Positions 9,212-17,578 of a stretch of DNA of 64,000 bases are shown here, in pieces. The stretch's first letter is position 1. Each line of letters starts with the position of its first letter. Origin of the DNA: Ruegeria sp. ANG-R (GTDB lineage: Bacteria > Pseudomonadota > Alphaproteobacteria > Rhodobacterales > Rhodobacteraceae); contig NZ_JWLJ01000003.1 in NCBI RefSeq assembly GCF_000813985.1, positions 270,293 to 334,292 on the forward strand. Reading direction: 5' to 3'. The notes under the pieces were generated by a model. It searched no databases and had not been told where the DNA came from. It was given only the letters and a program-made list of their open reading frames with translations. A program made the position numbers and the translations under genes.

Positions 9212-10093
9212 TTAGTTTGTGCAGGGAATTGGGGTTTCTACAGTCTCGCCGCCCCGACGCGTTCGGATGGTGCAGACCTTCTTTTCCGCTACGACAGGAG
9301 CCGGTGCTCGCTCTACAATTCCTAAAAGCGACTGCTGATCGATCTCAACCACCTCAGCCACTTCGTCGTCTTGCGCACCTACCAGTGCCAGTGACATGCG
9401 TCCCGTGTTCTGGGCCTGAGCCAAAGCGGCAATTTGCTGCGGTGTTGCCGCGACTGTAACTGTACGGGCAATGGTTGTGCCAGTCACATCCAGCCCTGCA
9501 GTCTGGTCAACGGCGACCAATTCGATGTTTGTCAGCACGAGGCGAGTTATTTCGCCGCGTCCGGATTCGCTGGTTCCGCGCAAGGAGCCAGTCCAATAAA
9601 CATCCACTGTGTCGCCTGGGCGAAGGAAGCCTGACACCCCGGACGCCACGTCGACGCTGATAGCAAAGGCGCGCATACCCTTGGGCAGCTGTGATCTGAG
9701 GCCCGCTGTCTCACCTGGGCTAGTGACTTTGACTTCCATTATGGCTTCGTCTTTCTCCATCGCTCGGAGGACGAACCGTTCATTGTTTTTGATGTCTGGG
9801 AAAAGGACGGCGGCATCCGCAAAGGTGCCTTCCGGAATAGCGTTTTCCGGCCATTGTACAACGCGAATATCATCCGGGTACAATCGTTCACCATATTTTA
9901 GTGAACGATTTGAAACCAATACGTCTACGGTCGGAATCAAGCCCGCCTTCGCATTAGCCAACGCTTCTTCACGCAACTTTCGTTCCTGCGCAAGTTTGGC
10001 CTGATTATCAGTGATGTACTCGCGTGCCATATAGACAGCACCACCGGCTAGGGCGACCCCGATGATAAGAACAAGTCCAAAAACAGCTCGCAT
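9212..10093 (-). CDS. cpaB: Flp pilus assembly protein CpaB/RcpC
   Basis: CpaB/RcpC is a periplasmic or outer-membrane-associated partner of the secretin, with an SAF-like domain. The 293-aa protein starts with a single hydrophobic anchor (VFGLVLIIGVALAGGAVYMA) and then a coiled, Lys/Glu-rich stretch near residues 30-50. The SAF/RcpC core follows, with the segment LRPGDTVDVYWTGS near 155-170 typical of the family. The C-terminal tail contains CTIRTRRGGETVETPIPC with two Cys that could form a disulfide. It is separated from the pilin-like gene by 165 bp and followed by a terminator. Confidence 0.93.
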   Translation of the reverse strand: MRAVFGLVLIIGVALAGGAVYMAREYITDNQAKLAQERKLREEALANAKAGLIPTVDVLVSNRSLKYGERLYPDDIRVVQWPENAIPEGTFADAAVLFPDIKNNERFVLRAMEKDEAIMEVKVTSPGETAGLRSQLPKGMRAFAISVDVASGVSGFLRPGDTVDVYWTGSLRGTSESGRGEITRLVLTNIELVAVDQTAGLDVTGTTIARTVTVAATPQQIAALAQAQNTGRMSLALVGAQDDEVAEVVEIDQQSLLGIVERAPAPVVAEKKVCTIRTRRGGETVETPIPCTN

Positions 10094-10258
10094 TTGTTCC
10101 TCTTTTTCTTCTTAAGACCATGACTCATAGCGTCACGGTGATTCAGCGTCCAAGATATTTTGGAATTGTGTCGAAAAAGCGGACAATCCGTCTACTATTC
10201 CTTAAAAAGGTGCATTGGTGCTGGATGATGGAAGTAGTAAGGCCCGCTAAGTGTTATC

Positions 10259-10441
10259 TTAGTCAAATTCGATTTCTTCGACCTCGACATTAACGATTGG
10301 TTGTCCAGCGTCCTGGAGTGACTGACTTAAGAAGAAATAAACTGTTGCAGAAAGGCCTGTGATAACAGCCGTCAGAACGACCCAGTCTGCCGCAACTGCG
10401 CCAGTTTCATCAGTTTTGAAACTATTTAACCTATTCAACAT
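10259..10441 (-). CDS. Flp-pilin-like small membrane protein
   Basis: This 60-aa protein resembles the Flp pilin upstream. Both have a short basic leader, then the sequence GAV-x-x-DWVVLTA and one hydrophobic helix. Here the helix is followed by an acidic tail (NVEVEEIEFD). I start it at the ATG at 10441. The longer frame from 10501 runs through the strong terminator after flp, and the 10441 start aligns exactly with the Flp start. The ribosome-binding site is weak (CGGTG). It could be a minor pilin or pseudopilin, and its expression may depend on readthrough or its own promoter. Confidence 0.75.
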   Translation of the reverse strand: MLNRLNSFKTDETGAVAADWVVLTAVITGLSATVYFFLSQSLQDAGQPIVNVEVEEIEFD

Positions 10442-10472
10442 TGTGCTACACCGGATTAATCTTGATTGAAAC

Positions 10473-10506
10473 AAAAGGGCCACGCCTTTGAATAAAGACA
10501 TGGCCC
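10473..10506 (-). terminator. Strong intrinsic terminator after the flp pilin gene
   Basis: On the minus strand a 13-bp stem (two G-U pairs, no bulges) with a 4-base ATTC loop spans 10477-10506 and is followed at once by TTTTGTTTC. It begins 28 bp after the flp stop. It would make flp a mostly separate, highly expressed transcript, as expected for a major pilin. Confidence 0.88.
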
Positions 10507-10533
10507 TAATTGTTACAATAAACCGACTAAGGC

Positions 10534-10731
10534 TTAGTTGTTGGTGCTTGGCAGAGTCACTGTTGCAGAGCCCAGAGCGTCATTGATGGTGCCCGCCAGG
10601 CTGCTAGCGCCCGAATGAATCTGGTTGTAAGCAACAGCGGCCAGGCCAACAACGGCTGCGGTCAGAACGACCCAGTCTACAGTTACGGCGCCGTCTTCGT
10701 CTTTGCGGAAGTTCTTGATGAACTTGATCAT
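10534..10731 (-). CDS. flp: Flp-type major pilin
   Basis: This 65-aa prepilin has the Flp/PilA layout: a short charged leader (MIKFIKNFRKDEDG) ending in Gly, a hydrophobic helix (DWVVLTAAVVGLAAVAYNQI) and a short polar tail. The prepilin peptidase would cut after the Gly at position 14. Flp pilins usually have Glu at +5 of the mature protein; here the matching residue is Asp in TVDWVV, a known roseobacter variant as far as I recall. The ribosome-binding site is very strong, AGGAGG 8 bases before the ATG. A strong terminator follows. Confidence 0.93.
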   Translation of the reverse strand: MIKFIKNFRKDEDGAVTVDWVVLTAAVVGLAAVAYNQIHSGASSLAGTINDALGSATVTLPSTNN

Positions 10732-11083
10732 GTTACGTCCCTCCTAAAGGATCAAAAAGTAATTAACCTCGGCGTCTTTCAGAGCTTTCTCTCTCAGTCC
10801 GCTCCCGATCGTCTCGGTATGGATATATGTTTGCCCCTTGTGCGTGGCAGGAATTGGGCCAAACCTCATTTTTTTTACGTAGAGCTTAATTTTTTGTTGA
10901 GAATTATTGTAACTAACTGATTGTAAATGAAAAAAATGAACTCTTTTTCTGCTGCGCAAGTGACGTGCGATGCAAAATAGCGGCAAATGAGGCGAAATTG
11001 CCCCATTTCACTTTGTTTTTCTGGTGTTGCAGGCGGTTATGATGTTCAAAATGCTTCAAAAGATAAGAAATCGAGGCAGGCAA
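10732..11083. other. AT-rich intergenic region between flp and the divergent transglycosylase
   Basis: No gene is supported in these 350 bp. The region is clearly more AT-rich than its surroundings, with runs such as CATTTTTTTTACG near 10868, and must hold the flp promoter (minus) and that of the transglycosylase (plus). A TTAA-N7-TTGA sequence near 10890 resembles a degenerate CtrA site, and a 9-mer GAATTGGGC at 10851 also occurs upstream of tadZ. I could not choose a convincing -35/-10 pair. Confidence 0.5.
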
Positions 11084-11950
11084 ATGCATTTCCGGGACGC
11101 AGTCTTTTGTGCTGGTGCGGTGGCGTTTCTGTTGTCGGGCACGATTCCAGTGTCCGCAACCGAGACAGAGCCGCGTGGGGTCTATAAGCGTATCAAAGCC
11201 CCCAAACCGGGCGCACGTCCGCGTGTGACGATTCAGATCACGCCCGAGCAACACGCGGCATCGCCGTCTGCACCCAGCACGGGTGCCAAGTTGGAGGCAC
11301 CCGAGATCATCACCCGCGCAAAAGTACCGCCGTCGAACCCGCCGAAGATAGCCGGGGCCGACAAGCCAGTTGGTTCCTACAAAGCGTTCTGGAGCCGGGT
11401 ATCCCCCGATCTGGCGCAGGCGAATGCAGGGCGGCTTAGAGACGCGGTTCAGGCGTTGACCGCGACGGGAGTTGCCTCTCCACGTCTGCAAGCGCTGCAA
11501 GACATCGCAGATCAACGCGGAGTGGACATTCTGCGCTCGACAGTGGGCACCAACGTCTCGCCTGCTCTGGTGCTGGCCGTAATCTCGGTGGAATCGGCCG
11601 GAAAGACCGAGGCTGTAAGCTCTGCCGGGGCGCAGGGGTTGATGCAGTTGATGCCAGCGACGGCGCGGCGCTTTGGCGTTGAGGACAGCCTGAGGCCAGA
11701 GCAGAACATCGAAGGCGGGGTTAAATACCTGCATTGGCTGATGGAGGAATTCGAGAGTGACCCGATCCTCGTGCTCGCAGGTTACAATGCAGGTGAGGGG
11801 GCCGTGCACAAACACAGCGGAGTCCCACCCTATGCCGAGACCCGAGACTATGTTCCCAAAGTCCTTGCGGCGTTTCAGGTCGCAAGCGCGCTTTGTACGA
11901 CACCACCGCAGTTCATTTCGGATGCCTGTGTATTCCAGACCTCCAATTGA
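11084..11950 (+). CDS. Secreted lytic transglycosylase (SLT domain)
   Basis: This enzyme cleaves the MurNAc-GlcNAc bond of peptidoglycan. The SLT domain covers the C-terminal half: the catalytic Glu is in LAVISVESAG, followed by SSAGAQGLMQLMPATARRFG and LAGYNAGEGAV, and the three blocks are correctly ordered. A signal peptide (FCAGAVAFLLSGTIPVSA) follows the ATG at 11084, which has GAGG upstream. Earlier in-frame starts exist at 11024 (GTG), 11039 and 11042. It diverges from the flp gene and may open the cell wall for the Tad machine, but that link rests on position only. Confidence 0.9.
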   Translation: MHFRDAVFCAGAVAFLLSGTIPVSATETEPRGVYKRIKAPKPGARPRVTIQITPEQHAASPSAPSTGAKLEAPEIITRAKVPPSNPPKIAGADKPVGSYKAFWSRVSPDLAQANAGRLRDAVQALTATGVASPRLQALQDIADQRGVDILRSTVGTNVSPALVLAVISVESAGKTEAVSSAGAQGLMQLMPATARRFGVEDSLRPEQNIEGGVKYLHWLMEEFESDPILVLAGYNAGEGAVHKHSGVPPYAETRDYVPKVLAAFQVASALCTTPPQFISDACVFQTSN

Positions 11951-11954
11951 AGGG

Positions 11955-11974
11955 GGCCCGCCTCATGGCGGGCC
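11955..11974. terminator. Bidirectional hairpin between transglycosylase and scoB
   Basis: A perfect 8-bp stem (GGCCCGCC/GGCGGGCC) with a TCAT loop lies between convergent genes. T-runs on either side are poor, so termination is likely but not certain. Confidence 0.55.
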
Positions 11975-11983
11975 TTGCCCATA

Positions 11984-12610
11984 TCAGTTAACGATCGTCG
12001 CCTGAGTCGCCGCGCGCATGTCGTCTTCGCTGACACCGTCCGCCAGTTCGACAATCTTCAAGCCGCCTTCGACAACGTCCAGCACGCCCAGATTGGTGAT
12101 GATGCGATCAACAACGCCCTGACCGGTCAGTGGCAGGGTGCATTCCTTCAGCACCTTTGAATCGCCATGCTTGTTGGTGTGATCCATTACGACCACCACA
12201 CGCCCAACGCCGGCGACCAAATCCATCGCGCCACCCATGCCTTTGACCAGCTTGCCGGGAATCATCCAGTTGGCCAGATCACCTTTTTCGTCCACTTCCA
12301 TCGCGCCCAGAATCGCAGCGGCTATCTTACCGCCCCGGATCATGGCAAATGAGGTGGCGCTGTCGAAATAAGACGTGCGGGACAATTCGGTGATCGTTTG
12401 CTTGCCCGCGTTGATCAGGTCAGCATCCTCTTCGCCTTCAAACGGGAACGGGCCCATGCCCAGCATTCCGTTCTCGGACTGCAGGGTGATGTCCTTGTCA
12501 CCCACATAGTTCGCCACCAGCGTCGGAATACCGATGCCGAGGTTCACATACATGCCGTCTTCCAGTTCCTCTGCCGCGCGCGCGGCCATCTGATTGCGGT
12601 CCCAGGGCAT
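11984..12610 (-). CDS. scoB: 3-oxoacid CoA-transferase subunit B
   Basis: This is the beta subunit of succinyl-CoA:3-ketoacid CoA-transferase, which activates acetoacetate using succinyl-CoA. The 208-aa protein contains the subunit B signature SENGMLGMGP near residue 45; its Glu forms the CoA thioester. GIGIPTLVANYV precedes it and GGAMDLVAGVGRVVVVMDHT follows. Its start codon overlaps the scoA stop (TAATG), so the two subunits are translationally coupled. I cannot exclude a related 3-oxoadipate or acetate CoA-transferase from sequence alone, but the acetoacetate type fits best. Confidence 0.92.
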   Translation of the reverse strand: MPWDRNQMAARAAEELEDGMYVNLGIGIPTLVANYVGDKDITLQSENGMLGMGPFPFEGEEDADLINAGKQTITELSRTSYFDSATSFAMIRGGKIAAAILGAMEVDEKGDLANWMIPGKLVKGMGGAMDLVAGVGRVVVVMDHTNKHGDSKVLKECTLPLTGQGVVDRIITNLGVLDVVEGGLKIVELADGVSEDDMRAATQATIVN

Positions 12611-13314
12611 TATGCTTCCTCCTTCTTACGGGTGGTGCGCTGTTCGATACGCTTTTCGTGATTCCCCTGCACAATACGATGCACATAGATACCGGGCAGG
12701 TGGATCGAATCCGGTTCAAGCGATCCGCGGGGCACGATCTCTTCAACCTCCGCCACACAGATTTTGCCGCAGGTTGCAGCGGGCACGTTGAAGTTGCGGG
12801 CGGTCTTACGGAACACCAGATTTCCGGTGTCGTCGGCTTTCCAAGCTTTCACAATGGCAAGGTCTGCAAAGATGCCCTCTTCCAGAATATAAGTTTCGCC
12901 ATTGAACTCTTTGTGCTCTTTGCCGTCGGCAATCACGGTGCCCACACCAGTTTTAGTGTAGAAGCCCGGAATACCCGCGCCGCCAGCACGCATGCGTTCA
13001 GCCAATGTACCTTGCGGGTTGAATTCCAGCTCCAGCTCACCGCTCAGATACTGGCGCATGAATTCCGCGTTTTCGCCGACATACGAGCTGATCATCTTCT
13101 TGACCTGCTTGGTCTGCAGCAGAATCCCGATGCCGAAATCATCCACACCCGCGTTGTTTGAAGCAAAGGTCAGGTCCTTGGCACCCGAGGCTTTGATCGC
13201 CTCAAGCAGCATCTCCGGGATACCGCACAGGCCGAACCCGCCTGCCGCGATCAACATGCCATCCGAGATCACCCCATCGAGCGCCTCGGTGGCATTGGCA
13301 TAGATTTTCTTCAT
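12610..13314 (-). CDS. scoA: 3-oxoacid CoA-transferase subunit A
   Basis: This is the alpha subunit of the CoA-transferase, partner of the next gene. The 234-aa product has the glycine-rich [18 protein letters not shown] near residues 23-40, and the family stretch [13 protein letters not shown] near 52. I chose the ATG at 13314, preceded by GGGGGAG six bases upstream, over the longer start at 13335. The stop overlaps the scoB start by one base. Confidence 0.92.
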   Translation of the reverse strand: MKKIYANATEALDGVISDGMLIAAGGFGLCGIPEMLLEAIKASGAKDLTFASNNAGVDDFGIGILLQTKQVKKMISSYVGENAEFMRQYLSGELELEFNPQGTLAERMRAGGAGIPGFYTKTGVGTVIADGKEHKEFNGETYILEEGIFADLAIVKAWKADDTGNLVFRKTARNFNVPAATCGKICVAEVEEIVPRGSLEPDSIHLPGIYVHRIVQGNHEKRIEQRTTRKKEEA

Positions 13315-13387
13315 GGAAAACTCCCCCAATGACATGGTGTTGGGCCGAGTTGTGCCGCCGCGTCACGGGGAAGTCAATAAAACCGAA

Positions 13388-13414
13388 GGGGTGGTGGTAT
13401 TTCTACCTAACCCC
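13388..13414 (-). terminator. Probable terminator of topA
   Basis: On the minus strand, GGGGT and ACCCC arms enclose an inner GGTA-GAAA-TACC hairpin, followed by TTCGGTTTTATT. It begins at the topA stop codon. The internal loop makes it weaker than a perfect stem. Confidence 0.6.
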
Positions 13415-16035
13415 TAGCTGGTCGCCTTCTTTGTTGTTTTCTTCGTCGCGGTTTTCTTCTTGGGTGCCGCTTTCTTTTTGGTGCCCTTCTTGGCCGCCTT
13501 TTCGTTAGCCAGTTCCACCGCCATCTCAAGTGTCACATCTTCGGGCTTGATGTCTTTTGGAAGGGTAGCGTTGACCTTCTCCCATTTCACATATGGCCCG
13601 TAACGCCCGTCCAGAACCTGGATCGCGCCGCCATCGGGGTGTTCGCCCAACTCTTTGAGCGGCTTTGCCGCCTGACCGCGCCGTCCCGGATTGGCACGCT
13701 TCTCGGCAAGCAGTTCGACGGCTCGGTTCATCCCGATCTCGAACACATCGTTCGGGTCTTTCAGGTTGGCGTAAACCGGCTTTGGTTCATCCGCCAGCTG
13801 ATGCATCAAATACGGCCCGAAGCGGCCAAAGTTCGAGGTGATCATGCCGCCTTCGGGATGCTCGCCGATCTGGCGCGGGAGGCTGAGCAAGATCAGGGCC
13901 TTTTCCAGATCCATGTCATCCTTGCTCCAACCACGCGGCAGGGAGGCACGAGGCGGCTTCTTGTTCTCGGGCGTCGGTTCTCCGCGCTGGACATAAGGGC
14001 CGAAACGACCGGACTTCAGCCAGATCTCATCACCGGAATCTTCGCCCAGCAGGCGTTCGTCCCCTTCGGCGCCTTCACCCGCGATGGGGCGGGTATAGGT
14101 ACATTCCGGGTAGTTGCCGCACCCGACAAACCCGCCGGTGCGCGAGGTTTTCAGGTGTAACTGCCCGACACCGCATTTCGGGCAGATACGAGGGTCCGAG
14201 CCATCCTCGCGCGGCGGATAAAGCTGCGGCGCCAACGCCTCATCCAGTTTGTCCAGCACTTCGGAGATGCGCAGCTCCGATGTCTCGCCAATAGCAGCCG
14301 AGAAATCACGCCAGAACTTGCCCAGCAGATCCTTGTAGTCGCGATCACCGGCGCTGACATCGTCCAGCTGTTCTTCCAGGTTGGCGGTGAATTCATAACC
14401 CACATATTGCCGGAAGAAGTTCAGCAGGAAGATCGTGACGATCCGCCCCTTTTCTTCGGGGATCAGGCGGTTCTTGTCTTTGCGGACATATTCGCGGTCC
14501 TGAATCGTGGTGACGATCGAGGCATAGGTCGAAGGACGCCCGATCCCCAGTTCCTCCATCCGCTTGACCAGCGTGGCCTCCGTATAACGTGGCGGTGGCT
14601 GAGTATGATGCTGCAACGCCAGAACGGCCTCGTTGTCAGACAGAATCGCAGCTTTGCTGTCGCCCATCGCTTTTGCGTGCTGGTCGCGCAGCGAGGTTTT
14701 GGCAAAGCGCGCCGGATCGCCCTGCATGATCTGCGGCAGGCGCTTGTCGTCGTCGTCGACAACATCGTCGCGACCTTCTTCGTAGACGCGCATGAAACCG
14801 TCAAACAGCACCACCTGACCCGTGGCACGAAGACCGACCTGGCCGTCATCGCTGCCGATTTCGACCGTTGTACGCTCGAGCCGCGCGGCGGCCATCTGGC
14901 AGGCGATGGTGCGCTTCCAGATCAGATCATAGAGCTTTCGCTGGTCTTCATCCGTGACTTTCAGCGCTTTGGCATCACGTGACATATCCGTTGGGCGGAT
15001 ACATTCGTGGGCTTCCTGCGCGTTCTTGGCTTTGTTCTTGTACATCCGTGGGCTGTCCGGAACGTATTCCGCACCATAACGATCGGCGATGGCATCCCGG
15101 GTGGCTGCCACAGCCTCGGGCGCCATGTCGATGCCGTCGGTCCGCATATAAGTAATGTACCCGGCCTCATAGAGCCGTTGAGCCACCTGCATCGCGTGGC
15201 GGGCGCCCATTCCGAATTTGCGGCTGGCCTCCTGCTGCAGGGTCGAGGTCATGAACGGTGCGCTGGGGTTGCGCGCGGCGGGTTTGGCCTCGACCGAGGT
15301 GACGCTGAGCGCCCGGCTGGTAATCGCCTGCACCGCTAGTTCGGCCTGTGTTGCATTTGCCAGATCGTGCTTGTCCAGCTTCTTGCCGGCCAGAGTGACC
15401 AGGCGCGCCTCATAGGTCTGGCCGCGCGGCGTTTCGAACAGTGCCTTGACCGACCAATATTCGACGGGCTTGAACGCCTCGATCTCCATCTCGCGTTCGA
15501 CGATCAACCGCAGGCAGACCGACTGGACGCGGCCAGCCGATTTGGCACCCGGCAGTTTGCGCCACAGCACGGGCGACAGATTGAACCCCACCAGATAGTC
15601 CAGCGCGCGGCGGGCCAGATAGGCCTCGACCAAAGGCATGTCGACCTCACGCGGGTTCTGCATCGCTTCGGTCACGGCGTCTTTGGTGATCGCATTGAAG
15701 GTCACGCGGCTGACCGGGGTGTCCTTCTTGATCGAGCGGCGCTTGGTTAGTGCTTCCTGCAGGTGCCAACTGATCGCCTCGCCCTCGCGATCAGGGTCGG
15801 TTGCGAGGATCAGGGCGTTGTCTTCCTTCAGCGCGTCGGCAATCGCTTTGACATGCTTGCGGCTGTCATTGCCGACCTCCCATTTCATCGAGAATTCATG
15901 CTCGGGATCGACCGACCCATCCTTCGGCGGCAGGTCTCGCACATGGCCATATGAGGCCAAAACAGTGTAGTCGGGGCCAAGATATTTATTGATCGTTTTT
16001 GCTTTGGCCGGAGATTCTACAACAACTACAGGCAT
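13414..16035 (-). CDS. topA: DNA topoisomerase I (type IA)
   Basis: TopA relaxes negative supercoils by cutting one strand through a 5'-phosphotyrosine. The 873-aa protein begins with the TOPRIM domain (VVVESPAKAKTI at 3-14, acidic motif ATDPDREGEA near 79-88). The catalytic Tyr is Y296 in YITYMRTDG. One four-Cys zinc ribbon (CPKCG, then CGNYPEC) lies near 620-650. C-terminal repeats of the GRFGPYV type follow, and the chain ends in a Lys/Ala-rich tail that probably binds DNA. The length is typical of alphaproteobacterial TopA. It lies downstream of dprA, a common neighbour. Confidence 0.97.
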   Translation of the reverse strand: MPVVVVESPAKAKTINKYLGPDYTVLASYGHVRDLPPKDGSVDPEHEFSMKWEVGNDSRKHVKAIADALKEDNALILATDPDREGEAISWHLQEALTKRRSIKKDTPVSRVTFNAITKDAVTEAMQNPREVDMPLVEAYLARRALDYLVGFNLSPVLWRKLPGAKSAGRVQSVCLRLIVEREMEIEAFKPVEYWSVKALFETPRGQTYEARLVTLAGKKLDKHDLANATQAELAVQAITSRALSVTSVEAKPAARNPSAPFMTSTLQQEASRKFGMGARHAMQVAQRLYEAGYITYMRTDGIDMAPEAVAATRDAIADRYGAEYVPDSPRMYKNKAKNAQEAHECIRPTDMSRDAKALKVTDEDQRKLYDLIWKRTIACQMAAARLERTTVEIGSDDGQVGLRATGQVVLFDGFMRVYEEGRDDVVDDDDKRLPQIMQGDPARFAKTSLRDQHAKAMGDSKAAILSDNEAVLALQHHTQPPPRYTEATLVKRMEELGIGRPSTYASIVTTIQDREYVRKDKNRLIPEEKGRIVTIFLLNFFRQYVGYEFTANLEEQLDDVSAGDRDYKDLLGKFWRDFSAAIGETSELRISEVLDKLDEALAPQLYPPREDGSDPRICPKCGVGQLHLKTSRTGGFVGCGNYPECTYTRPIAGEGAEGDERLLGEDSGDEIWLKSGRFGPYVQRGEPTPENKKPPRASLPRGWSKDDMDLEKALILLSLPRQIGEHPEGGMITSNFGRFGPYLMHQLADEPKPVYANLKDPNDVFEIGMNRAVELLAEKRANPGRRGQAAKPLKELGEHPDGGAIQVLDGRYGPYVKWEKVNATLPKDIKPEDVTLEMAVELANEKAAKKGTKKKAAPKKKTATKKTTKKATS

Positions 16036-16216
16036 TTAAGAGGAATCCTCGCTCGACGGATTTTGCGCTTTGTATGACCGTGCAAAATGTGTGGGGCAAG
16101 ATCGAATTGTCAATGCGTTCCTTTTTGCCACCAGATAGGCTCGAATTTCGGGCCGATTTCGGCCTGTCACAAGGCGCCATCCCGCGTCGCGTCGACGATT
16201 GAATTTCGCCATTAAG

Positions 16217-17350
16217 TCAGGCGCAAAGGGACAACAGCCCGCCCGGTTGCCGCTGAATCTTGCCGTCGAGTTCCAGATCGACCAACACAGGACCTATTTC
16301 GCCAGCGGATGCGGCTATGTCGCGGATCAACTGGTCTTCGGCGATTGGAGACGGGCCAAGCCGAGTCAGAATCGCCTCATGCAGTGCCTGGGGCGTAGTT
16401 TCGTTTCTTGTGGCCTCGGGCCTGGTGGGCAGGGACTGTTGGGCGGCAAGCTGTGGCTGTTGCGGCAGGGCGTCCATCACATCTTCGGCAGAGCGGACCA
16501 GTGTTGCGCCATCCCGGATCAACAGGTTGCACCCGGCAGCCCGTGCGTCAAACGGGTGGCCGGGAACGGCCAGAACATCGCGACCCTGATCCAACGCATC
16601 GCGTGCGGTGATCAAGCTGCCGGATTTTGCTGCGGCCTCAACAACAACGACCGCCTGCGCGAGACCTGAGATAATGCGATTGCGGCGCGGAAAATGCCGT
16701 GCCTGAGGTGTTGTGCCCATCGGTTGTTCAGACAGGCGCAGGCCACTTTCGGCGATATTGCGCGCCAGATCGGCGTTCTCGGCCGGATAGATTACGTCGA
16801 CCCCTCCGGCCATCACAGCCACCGTTCCGGTTTCCAGCGCGGCAAGATGCGCCGCGGTATCTATGCCTCGGGCGAGGCCTGAGACCACGACAAAATCCCT
16901 CTTACCCAGATCGGTAGCCAATGCCCGCGCCATGCGAGCACCCAGCGAAGAACAGTTCCGGGCCCCAACCATAGCAATCGCCTGTCGCTGCAAAATGGTC
17001 GGATCGCCGATCGCCCAGAGCATTGGTGGCGCATCCGAAATGTCGCGTAACGCATCGGGATAGTCGGCGGCCCCAAGGCACAAAAGCCGCGCTTTGGCGG
17101 CCTTTGCGGCCTTGAGCTCCGCCGCAATAACGCCGGGAGGGCAGGTTTCGTACCCCTCAATCCCGGCAGCGCGCGCCATTTCCGGCAGCGCGGCCAGCGC
17201 GTTCTGCGCCGAGCCATGTTCGCGCAACAAGCGCCGGAACGTCGCCGGACCAACCTTGCGCGAGCGCAACAGACGGAGCCAGGAAAACCGGTCCTCTTCC
17301 GTGGTGGGTGGGAGTGGGGGGTGATTGGAAGAAAGCTGCTCTTCGGTCAT
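16217..17350 (-). CDS. dprA: DNA processing protein DprA/Smf
   Basis: DprA binds incoming single-stranded DNA and loads RecA in natural transformation; in Rhodobacterales it also serves recipients of gene transfer agents. The 377-aa protein has a SAM-like helical N terminus (about 20-65), then the extended Rossmann fold with AIAMVGARNCSSLG (125-138), VVSGLARGIDTAAH (155-168) and PRRNRIISGL (221-230). A winged-helix C-terminal domain ends the chain (LGPSPIAEDQLIRDIAAS). It is 181 bp upstream of topA. The stretch upstream is strikingly AT-rich. Confidence 0.95.
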   Translation of the reverse strand: MTEEQLSSNHPPLPPTTEEDRFSWLRLLRSRKVGPATFRRLLREHGSAQNALAALPEMARAAGIEGYETCPPGVIAAELKAAKAAKARLLCLGAADYPDALRDISDAPPMLWAIGDPTILQRQAIAMVGARNCSSLGARMARALATDLGKRDFVVVSGLARGIDTAAHLAALETGTVAVMAGGVDVIYPAENADLARNIAESGLRLSEQPMGTTPQARHFPRRNRIISGLAQAVVVVEAAAKSGSLITARDALDQGRDVLAVPGHPFDARAAGCNLLIRDGATLVRSAEDVMDALPQQPQLAAQQSLPTRPEATRNETTPQALHEAILTRLGPSPIAEDQLIRDIAASAGEIGPVLVDLELDGKIQRQPGGLLSLCA

Positions 17351-17578
17351 CCGATGCTCCGCCTGATTGCAAAACTGGTTTACGGTACAGCGGGTTAACA
17401 GCCTGTGAATCTCGGAAAATTAGATTTGCATTATTAGGATTTTTTCTTCCGGGTGCATATTAGTATTTTGAAAAACAAGAAAAATATTCTTATCTCTTAT
17501 TCTCTTTGAACAACGTTTAAATGTGCCGGAGGGACACAGCGTTAACCCTGCAACCCCCGCCAGTCCTTTCATTCCGAC
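17351..17578. other. AT-rich intergenic region upstream of dprA
   Basis: These 228 bp separate tldD and dprA, both on the minus strand. Roughly 17420-17525 is very AT-rich in an otherwise GC-rich window, with runs such as TTAGGATTTTTTCTTCC and AAACAAGAAAAATATTC. No ORF with a credible start fits. It most likely carries the dprA promoter. I see no clean terminator for tldD. Confidence 0.5.

Noticed and set aside
10175..10190. Hairpin CGGA-CAA-TCCG with a T-run after the pilin-like gene
   Set aside because: A 4-bp stem is too weak to call a terminator despite the adjacent T-run on the minus strand.
10887..10904. TTAA-N7-TTGA near flp as a CtrA site
   Set aside because: It differs from TTAA-N7-TTAA at one position in an AT-rich region, where such matches arise often. 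Noted only within the intergenic entry.
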